64,000 nucleotides of DNA from Natrinema zhouii (GTDB lineage: Archaea; Halobacteriota; Halobacteria; Halobacteriales; Natrialbaceae): positions 1,550,001-1,614,000 of the forward strand of contig NZ_CP059154.1 of assembly GCF_013456555.2 (NCBI RefSeq). The letters run 5' to 3'. Below are positions 58,076-64,000 of the stretch, piece after piece. The position numbers and the translations under genes are program-made. The notes beneath the pieces were generated by a model. That model saw only the letters and a program-made list of their open reading frames with translations. It had not been told where the DNA came from and made no database searches. Numbering within the stretch: position 1 is the first letter of the stretch; the number at the start of each line of letters is the position of its first letter.

Positions 58076-60461
58076 TTCGGACCACCTCACCCGCGGCGAA
58101 CTCGAACTGCGAGCGGACTGCTTCGGCGAGTTCGGGGTCGATATCCCCGTCCTCGAGCACCACTGCGATCTCCTCGAACAGCGCCTCGGTTTCGCCGAGG
58201 TCGGCCTCGCCGCCGGTGCTGGCCTCTCGGAGCACGCGCTCGAGTTCGCCGCGGGGCTGGGCGAGCAGCGCCTCGAGGGCGTTCGTCTCGCCGTGGATCG
58301 CCGCGTCGGCGGCGGCGTCGACGTCCTCGAGTTCGAGTCCGGGCGTCGCGTCGATCAGTTGCAGGTAGCGCGACTCGTCGTAGCTCCGGCGCAGGCCGCC
58401 GGCACCGCGCTCGTAGGAACAGCAGTAGAGGGCGCGTTCGGCGGCGCGGGCACCGAGCGCGAGCCGCCGGCGGGACCGCTGGGCGTGGTAGGTCTCGAAG
58501 GGGTCGCCGATACCGGCGGCGTCCGCAGAACGCGTTGCGTTCTGCTGGGCTGCGGAAGACGACGCTGTCGTCTTCCGAACGTCGACCGTCGCGAACGTGT
58601 CCGCGATCGACTCGAGGGACGGATTCGTCACTGCGGGATAGGCCGGCATTGCCCGGAGCCACGCCGTCGGGAACAGCTGGGTGAGGAACTGCTCGCCCGG
58701 GTAGGTCTCGTCGATCAGATCCAGCAGGAAGACCGCCTTTCGCGAGTCGTACTTCAGGTCGTCGACGGCACAGACCGTGACGCCGCCGGTCGGCGGCCGC
58801 GTCTCGACCGCGTGGACGTATGGCGCGTCGTACTGGATCGTTCGCCGGAGCATCCGGCGCAGACCCTGCCAGTCCGGCCCGATCAGATCCGTCTCCTCGA
58901 CGAAGCCGGCGATCTCGAGCACGCGACGAACGCCCTCGTACTGTTCGCGGGCGTCGACCCACGCTTCTTCGCGGGCGATCCGCCCCTTCAGATCGGTCTG
59001 GCGGATCCAGCGCTCGAGCGAACGACGGACGCTCGAGCCGGCGGTCTCCGCGAGTAGGTCGGGCGAGAACTCGGGTACTCGAGCCCGGAGCCGGTCCAGC
59101 GAGGCCGCCTGCGGATCGCTCGAGTCCCGCGCCGGATCGGCGGGGTCCATCCGCTCGAGTCCGTTGCCATCGCGCTCCCGTTCGCACTGGCACGTGACGA
59201 CCGCGTAGAGTTCGTTCACCGCGGGATCCTCCGCGAGCGAGGGAGTGCCGATCGTGGCGGTCGGGACGCCGGCGTCGCGGAGCCGTCGTCTGGTCTCTGG
59301 GACCCGTTCGATCCGCGGGACGGCGACGGCGAACTCGTCGTACGACCAGACGTGGCGGTCGCGTAGCGACTGGATCTCGGTCGCGACCGCTCGGAGTTGC
59401 TCGCGAGTGGTGCCGGTGCGGATGCGTCGCGCTCGGCCCCTCGAGTCCGTCTCTGACGAGTGCGTGCCCGCCGGGTCCGCGTCCACTGAGTCGGCTGCCG
59501 GCGGGTCACCGTCCGTCGAGTCGGCATTCGGCGACCCCGCTCCGTTGCCGATATCTGCAGATCGATCCGGAGAGGTGCCCGTGGCGAGAAACCGTGCGAT
59601 CGGCTGGTGTGGCGGCTCGGTGTCGGTATCCCCGTCACGTACTGCTTCGGGCTCGAGCGTCTCGACCGTGAGCCCTGCGTCGGTCGCGATATCGTCGATG
59701 CGGCCCGGCTCGACGCGCGTCCGCTCGACGCTGGCGTGGCGCTCGCCGAGACAGACGAGGTCGGCGTCACGGGTGAGCGCCGCGAGATAGCGGCGATCGA
59801 GCCGGCGGTACTCCTCGAACTCCACGGCGAGGACGGCGTCGAACGAACTGGTAACTCGCGTTCGGAGTCCGTCCGCGTCCGCCTCGAGTCGCTCGACGGC
59901 CTGCGGGATCACGTCCGCCCGCTCGACGTAGCCCCGGTCGTCGAGCTCGGCGTGGAATCGGTCGTTCATCGCGTAGAGGAAGGCCAGGCAGTCGTGGAGG
60001 TCGTCGTGATCGTCGAGTCGGATCCGCTGGCGGGTCGCCGCGAGCAGCAGTTGCCCGACGTCGCGGGCGAAACTCTCGTGGGCGGCGGCGCGCTGGAGGT
60101 AGGCCGGGACAGATCGGCTCGCCCCGTCGATCACCAGCGAGATGAGTTCAATCCGCTCCTCGTACTCGAGGCGGTTGAGCGTGGGATCGTACTCCTCGAT
60201 GGTCTTCGAGGCGTGTTCCGGGAGCGACTCGACGCGAGGAGAACGGGGACCTTCCCCCGGCTGGCGGTCGGCGGCCGCCAGCGATTCGGTCAGGGACTCG
60301 AGCCCCGCCGGATGCCGTTTCAGGACGAGAACGTTCCGCGGGCCGTACTCGTCCGCGAGATCGGCGTACTCCGCGGCGACGGACGCGAACACGGTCGTGC
60401 TCGGCGGCGGCGTGGGGAAGAGCTTACAGAGTCCGTCGAGGTCGGGCGATTCGGGGGTCAT
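58068..60461 (-). CDS. AddB-like helicase-fold subunit without Walker A
   Basis: A 797-residue protein, first gene of the operon. The C-terminal half resembles UvrD/AddB 2A domains: 'VWSYDEFAVAVPRIERVPET' at about 380, 'RRRLRDAGVPTATIG', and 'GVTVCAVDDLKYDSRKAVFL' followed by 'LDLIDETYPGEQFL' at about 565-598, the place of motif V. The N-terminal region has no GxGKT loop, so it is probably an inactive helicase that binds DNA or recognition sites, as AddB does. No nuclease domain is attached. A palindromic insert lies at 58525-58577 (about residues 629-646, 'RKTTASSSAAQQNATRSA'). The start is the ATG at 60461, with a GTG at 60476 as alternative. Confidence 0.8.
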   Translation of the reverse strand: MTPESPDLDGLCKLFPTPPPSTTVFASVAAEYADLADEYGPRNVLVLKRHPAGLESLTESLAAADRQPGEGPRSPRVESLPEHASKTIEEYDPTLNRLEYEERIELISLVIDGASRSVPAYLQRAAAHESFARDVGQLLLAATRQRIRLDDHDDLHDCLAFLYAMNDRFHAELDDRGYVERADVIPQAVERLEADADGLRTRVTSSFDAVLAVEFEEYRRLDRRYLAALTRDADLVCLGERHASVERTRVEPGRIDDIATDAGLTVETLEPEAVRDGDTDTEPPHQPIARFLATGTSPDRSADIGNGAGSPNADSTDGDPPAADSVDADPAGTHSSETDSRGRARRIRTGTTREQLRAVATEIQSLRDRHVWSYDEFAVAVPRIERVPETRRRLRDAGVPTATIGTPSLAEDPAVNELYAVVTCQCERERDGNGLERMDPADPARDSSDPQAASLDRLRARVPEFSPDLLAETAGSSVRRSLERWIRQTDLKGRIAREEAWVDAREQYEGVRRVLEIAGFVEETDLIGPDWQGLRRMLRRTIQYDAPYVHAVETRPPTGGVTVCAVDDLKYDSRKAVFLLDLIDETYPGEQFLTQLFPTAWLRAMPAYPAVTNPSLESIADTFATVDVRKTTASSSAAQQNATRSADAAGIGDPFETYHAQRSRRRLALGARAAERALYCCSYERGAGGLRRSYDESRYLQLIDATPGLELEDVDAAADAAIHGETNALEALLAQPRGELERVLREASTGGEADLGETEALFEEIAVVLEDGDIDPELAEAVRSQFEFAAGEVVRND
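58525..58577 (-). repeat. In-frame palindromic insert in the AddB-like gene: hairpin-CAGCCCA-hairpin
   Basis: On the coding strand: 58577-58553 is a perfect 11-bp stem (CGGAAGACGAC and its complement) with a 3-base loop. 58552-58546 is CAGCCCA. 58545-58525 is a perfect 9-bp stem (GCAGAACGC and its complement) with a 3-base loop. The plan, spacer length and spacer sequence match the valS insert at 23892-23944, but the stem sequences and the reading frame differ. Confidence 0.85.
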
Positions 60462-60494
60462 CAGTCGGTACGTCACCGAGTATGACGGAGTTCC

Positions 60495-60505
60495 TATTTA
60501 AATTA
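60495..60505. promoter_or_regulatory. Bidirectional TATA box between the helicase operon and the MFS gene
   Basis: TATTTAAATTA is nearly palindromic and is the only AT-rich core between the divergent genes. On the reverse strand it is about 35-40 bases before the ATG at 60461. On the forward strand it lies inside the extended MFS frame from 60482, which argues that the MFS gene starts later, at the GTG at 60581. Confidence 0.5.
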
Positions 60506-60580
60506 CGGCATCAGCGCGATTCCGCTCGACGGATTACCGCGATCGAAACCGGCTTTCGGGTCGTCCGCATACGGCCCCGA

Positions 60581-61753
60581 GTGAACTGGGCGTACAGGAA
60601 CACGGTCCTCGTTCTGTGTACGCTCGCGTTCTTCGCAACGGTCACCGCTCGACTGGTGATCAGCCCGGTCGTCCCCGACGTCGTCGACGCGTTTTCGGTC
60701 AGCACCGGCACCGTCGGACTGGCGCTCTCGGGCATGTGGGCCGCCTACGCGCTCTCACAGTTCCCGAGCGGGCTGCTCGGGGATCGCTTTGGCGAGCGGA
60801 CGATCATCCTGACCGCCATCGGCGGGACGGCTGCCGCGAGCACCCTGCTGGCGGTGTCGCCCACATTCGGCGCGTTCTTTGCGTTCGCCGTCGTCCTCGG
60901 CGCGGCGGCGGGGCTCCACTACAGCGTTGCGACGACGCTGCTCACCCGCCTGTTCGACCGGACCGGACGCGCGATCGGGATCCACGTCTCGGGCGCACCG
61001 CTGGCCGGCCTCACCGCACCGGTTGTCGCGACGGCCGCCGCCAGTCGATACGGCTGGCGGGCCGCGATCGCCGTGGGCACCGCCGTCGCGATTCCGATCG
61101 TCGTCGTCCTCGCCCTTCGGGTCCGTCCGACAGAGCCCCGTCACCCCGATCGACGGCTCCGCGAACAGGTCGACGTCTCGCTGCTCTCACGACTGCTGAC
61201 CCGGCCGACGCTCGCCTATACGACGGCGCTGTGCGCGCTCGGGGCGTTCACTTGGCAGGCGACGGCCTCGTTTCTCCCCACCTTTCTCGAGGTCGGATAC
61301 GGACTCTCTCGGACGAGAGCCGGCCTCTTGTTCTCGCTGTACTTTCTCGTCAACGGTGGCGTACAGCCGCTGATCGGGGCGCTCTCCGATCGGTACTCCC
61401 GCGATTTCGCCGCCGCGATCACGATGACTGCCGGGCTGGCCGGCTTCGGGACGCTGGTGACCGGTGACGGGCTAGCGATGGCCGTCGCGGGCGTCGCCTG
61501 CGTCGGCGTCGCGATGACCTGGGGTGCGCCGCTGCAATCGCGATTCATGGACGCCCTCTCGGACGCCGAGCGCGGCCTCGGATTCGGGCTGGTCCGGACC
61601 GCGTACATGCTCCTCGGTGCGACCGGGAGCGTCGCCGTCGGCGCGACTGCGGACCTGTTGGGCTGGACGGCCGCATTCGGCCTCCTCGCGGGAGTCATGG
61701 GACTGTCACTCTCGATGATCGCCGCGAACAACACGCTCTCGCTCGGCTACTGA
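60581..61753 (+). CDS. MFS transporter
   Basis: A 390-residue major facilitator with 12 predicted helices. The N-terminus 'VNWAYRNTVLVLCTLAFFAT' and 'VISPVVPDVVDAFSVS' match a haloarchaeal MFS group. Loop 2-3 is 'SGLLGDRFGERTIILTAIGG' at about 66-85, and the matching loop in the second half is 'IGALSDRYSRDF' near 266-277. The frame runs back to an ATG at 60482, but the extra 33 residues are Arg-rich and contain a TATA box in the DNA, so the GTG at 60581 is preferred. The substrate is unknown. It is divergent from the AddAB-like operon. Confidence 0.82.
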   Translation: MNWAYRNTVLVLCTLAFFATVTARLVISPVVPDVVDAFSVSTGTVGLALSGMWAAYALSQFPSGLLGDRFGERTIILTAIGGTAAASTLLAVSPTFGAFFAFAVVLGAAAGLHYSVATTLLTRLFDRTGRAIGIHVSGAPLAGLTAPVVATAAASRYGWRAAIAVGTAVAIPIVVVLALRVRPTEPRHPDRRLREQVDVSLLSRLLTRPTLAYTTALCALGAFTWQATASFLPTFLEVGYGLSRTRAGLLFSLYFLVNGGVQPLIGALSDRYSRDFAAAITMTAGLAGFGTLVTGDGLAMAVAGVACVGVAMTWGAPLQSRFMDALSDAERGLGFGLVRTAYMLLGATGSVAVGATADLLGWTAAFGLLAGVMGLSLSMIAANNTLSLGY

Positions 61754-61978
61754 GTTACTCACGCAGCCGGTTGCTCGTCTGGAGGGCACGCGGCTCCGTC
61801 GGCACCGCGAGCGACCACCGGTCCGTCGGCGTCGCCGACGGACGCGAGGCTATTCTCGGCTCTCGGCGGACGTTTCCGCGCGCTCGGCTCGCATCCTGTG
61901 ACCCGCGGCGAGGGTCACGACAGGCTCGTGCGTCGCTACTCCGATACTCATTATAGTGAGTACTGAGTACTGTCCCGC

Positions 61979-62386
61979 ATGGACGATATTTTCGTCGCTC
62001 GAGTCATGTCCTCGGCGGTACAGACAGTGGCTCCAGACACGCTCGTCGAGGATGCCGCCAACACGATGCTCGACAACGGAATCGGATCGGTCGTCGTCGT
62101 CGACGACGAAAATCAACTCGAGGGGATCCTGACGACCACGGACTTCGTCCGAATCGTCGCCGAACGACAGCCGAAGGATCAGACGCCGGTCTCGGAGTAC
62201 ATGACCACGGACATCGTCACGACCACGGCCCAGGACAGCATCCGTGACGCCGCGGACGTGATCGTCGAACGCGGCTTCCACCATCTCCCCGTCGTCGACG
62301 AGGACGAGGGCGTCATCGGGATGGTCACGACGTCCGATCTGGCGGGCTACATCTCGCGCGTGAAGTCGCCAAGCCCGGACGAATAG
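61979..62386 (+). CDS. CBS domain pair protein
   Basis: A 135-residue protein consisting of two CBS motifs (about 8-62 and 72-128), visible in 'VARVMSSAVQTVAPDTLVED', 'GIGSVVVVDDENQLEGILTT', 'VSEYMTTDIVTTTAQDSIRD' and 'FHHLPVVDEDEGVIGMVTTS'. Such stand-alone pairs bind adenine nucleotides and regulate partner proteins; no partner is evident here. The ATG at 61979 is the first in frame. TCATTATAGTG about 30 bases upstream is a likely TATA box; next to it GAGTACT is repeated twice in tandem (61958-61971), which could be an operator. Confidence 0.9.
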   Translation: MDDIFVARVMSSAVQTVAPDTLVEDAANTMLDNGIGSVVVVDDENQLEGILTTTDFVRIVAERQPKDQTPVSEYMTTDIVTTTAQDSIRDAADVIVERGFHHLPVVDEDEGVIGMVTTSDLAGYISRVKSPSPDE

Positions 62387-62571
62387 AGAGGGGACCGGTG
62401 AGTTTGACGCAAAGAAAGAGACGGCAGTAGCCGGTTCGCCCACCTGACCGGCTGACCGGTGCTCGAGCCCCTGGAGAGGTACCCGTCAGTGGCTCAGTGG
62501 TGGACAGCCACTACTCCACGCAGCGCTGTGCAATCGCGCGAAACCGCATCGGTCGGAACTAGCGGTTCGTC

Positions 62572-62991
62572 TCAGTTTTGGCGGCCAGTACTCTCGCAGT
62601 CGCCGTCGGAATCGTGGTCGCGTTCGGACGGGTTTTCGCGGTCGTCCTCGGTCATCCAGCGGACCGTTTCGTCGAGCTGGTCGCGCAGCGCGCGGGCCTC
62701 CGCCGGCGTCAGTTCCGCGTCGGCGTGGCCCGTCCCGTGATCGCCGGCCATCGCGTCGATACTCAACACGACGCGGTGGCTCCCGCGTTCATCGCCGCCG
62801 TTCGACTCCGGCCGCACCGAGATGTCGGCCCGGTCGGGATAGTCCCGCGGCGGTCCGAGTTCGAGGTCCGTCTCCCCGCGCGTGACGCCGACGCGGACCC
62901 GCTCGGTGTGCTCGAGATCGAACGAGTCCGTCGGATCCGCCTCGAGCGGCGTCGGCTCCGGCTCTCCGGAGTTCATGTCATTCGATACCAT
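62572..62991 (-). CDS. Uncharacterised acidic protein
   Basis: A 139-residue protein from the ATG at 62991 (an ATG at 62976 is also possible). The middle part, 'ERVRVGVTRGETDLELGPPR' and 'HRVVLSIDAMAGDHGTGHA', looks like a small beta-rich domain, and 'LTPAEARALRDQLDETVRWM' is a helix. Both ends are disordered and acidic. The frame extends to 63183 but the extra residues are Arg-rich shadow sequence overlapping the next gene. No family is recognised. Confidence 0.6.
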   Translation of the reverse strand: MVSNDMNSGEPEPTPLEADPTDSFDLEHTERVRVGVTRGETDLELGPPRDYPDRADISVRPESNGGDERGSHRVVLSIDAMAGDHGTGHADAELTPAEARALRDQLDETVRWMTEDDRENPSERDHDSDGDCESTGRQN

Positions 62992-63121
62992 GCGTGACAG
63001 TCGTCCCGCGACCGCCTTGTCTCTGTTCCCGACAGGTGCTCTCCGAATTGACGAGGAGACACGGAGACGAGGAGGCACGGAGACGTGCAGACGAGCGCAG
63101 AGACCGCGGCATCGGCCGGCG

Positions 63122-64000
63122 TCAGCTCGAGGAACGCGGGACGAACGGCCCGAAATCGGCGGTCCGAGCCGCGATCGTCGCAATCCGAAGCGCGTAGCTC
63201 AGCAGGACCATAAAGGGAAGGAAGACGAGGACGACGCCGCCGGCAGCGATTGCGAGCAGCAGCCACGTACTCGAGATTGCTGCGACAATCCTCGCGTACG
63301 AGACCAGGAGCAGCCCGCCCCCGACCAGCGTCGGGAAGCCGACGTACAGGAGCATCCGCGAGAGGACAGCGAGTTCGTGCTGGACGTACAGCGTCTTGAA
63401 GGTCTGCCGGGCGATCGCGAGGTAGCCGAGCAGTTCGATCAGCTCCTCGAGCGGCTCCGTCTCGTCGAAGGCCGCTCCCCAGTCGTCGCGGAACGTCCGC
63501 GCCGCGTGGTAGTAATTCCCCTGATGGTGACCCAGGACGGCTGACAGCGCCTCGAACGTCCCGAACTCGGCGTCCTCCAGCGCGTCGGAAACGGCCCGTC
63601 CGTCCGACTCGAGGGCGACGATGAAGCGCTCGAGTTCGTCCCGTTTGTCGGCGTCGGCGTCGGCCGCGAGCGCGTCGGGAAGCCGCCGAGCGCGGTCCAC
63701 CGTCGCCGTGACGATCACGTTCAGGAACGCGGCCGGCGACGCCGGACTGACGCCCGACGCGGTCAGTTCCTCGACGTCCCGCTGGAAGTCGGTCATTCCC
63801 TCGAACCGGTCGCGCAAGTCGGGCGTCCAGCCCAGTTCCTGGGAGAGCACCAGCTGATTGATCGCCAGCACGATCGTGATAAAGGGGAGTGTCCCGCCGA
63901 CGAGCGAGCCGAACAGCGTCACCACGGCGTCCGCATCGGTCACTGGGAACAGGTCGACGGCGTAGAGCGCGACGACGGCGGCGTACAGGCCGAGCGACAG
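63122..64000 (-). CDS. Membrane protein of unknown function (partial, 5' end outside window)
   Basis: At least 292 residues. The reading is open to the window edge at 64000, so the start lies outside; a GTG at 63943 is probably internal. Visible order: a hydrophobic helix at the start ('LSLGLYAAVVALYAVDLFPV'), a second ('LVGGTLPFITIVLAINQLVL'), a long soluble region of about 150 residues, and two helices near the end ('MLLYVGFPTLVGGGLLLVSY', 'TWLLLAIAAGGVVLVFLPF'). The soluble part with 'QGNYYHAARTFRDDWGAAF' is probably cytoplasmic. I do not recognise the family. Confidence 0.75.
   Translation of the reverse strand: MSLGLYAAVVALYAVDLFPVTDADAVVTLFGSLVGGTLPFITIVLAINQLVLSQELGWTPDLRDRFEGMTDFQRDVEELTASGVSPASPAAFLNVIVTATVDRARRLPDALAADADADKRDELERFIVALESDGRAVSDALEDAEFGTFEALSAVLGHHQGNYYHAARTFRDDWGAAFDETEPLEELIELLGYLAIARQTFKTLYVQHELAVLSRMLLYVGFPTLVGGGLLLVSYARIVAAISSTWLLLAIAAGGVVLVFLPFMVLLSYALRIATIAARTADFGPFVPRSSS

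Overview
The window comes from a haloarchaeon. The DNA is GC-rich, the predicted proteins are very acidic, many genes look leaderless with a TATA box about 25 bases before the start codon, and several families are typical of halophilic archaea: DUF7344, HFX_2341-type regulators, archaeal DnaG, a FolC-FolP fusion, and Tat-exported proteins with a PGF-CTERM anchor. The style fits the Natrialbales, but I cannot name a species. I see no rRNA, tRNA, CRISPR array or intact insertion sequence.

Layout. 1-8.4 kb: DUF7344 protein, a degenerate cis-prenyltransferase divergent from a DUF92 membrane protein, dnaG, a membrane-anchored winged-helix protein, and a DUF3311 plus sodium:solute symporter pair. 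8.4-10 kb: a scarred islet with a 5' fragment of an HFX_2341-type gene, a frameshifted integrase N-terminus and an AT-rich FkbM methyltransferase. 10-12.5 kb: the intact HFX_2341-type regulator and a quinone-reductase/UbiA fusion. 12.5-21.4 kb: four reverse-strand paralogues encoding exported beta-propeller (PQQ-like repeat) proteins, with duplicated promoter spacers, truncated gene ends and a 3' fragment of the HFX_2341-type gene. A fifth paralogue lies at 25.3-27.1 kb, beyond valS and a DUF1405 gene. 27-30.4 kb: acetoacetate decarboxylase-like protein, pdxS, and thrB with a small membrane protein. 30.5-35.1 kb: a chemoreceptor divergent from a Tat lipoprotein solute-binding protein. 35.5-42.5 kb: MFS transporter, polysaccharide deacetylase lipoprotein, DUF6149-like protein, FAD oxidoreductase and small haloarchaeal proteins. 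42.8-50.4 kb: carB, a VOC protein, a divergent ABC-2 permease/ATPase pair and two small proteins. 50.5-53.1 kb: the FolC-FolP fusion. 53.2-60.5 kb: a three-gene overlapping helicase-nuclease operon resembling bacterial AddAB. 60.6-64 kb: MFS transporter, CBS protein, a hypothetical protein and a membrane protein that runs off the end.

The most unusual points are three. First, an in-frame insert made of two small hairpins joined by the same 7-base spacer occurs in both valS and the AddB-like gene, although the stems differ in sequence. Second, the AddAB-like operon has three subunits, and the middle one has the iron-sulfur cysteines but no recognisable nuclease active site. Third, the beta-propeller array and the HFX_2341-type gene fragments record repeated duplication and deletion.
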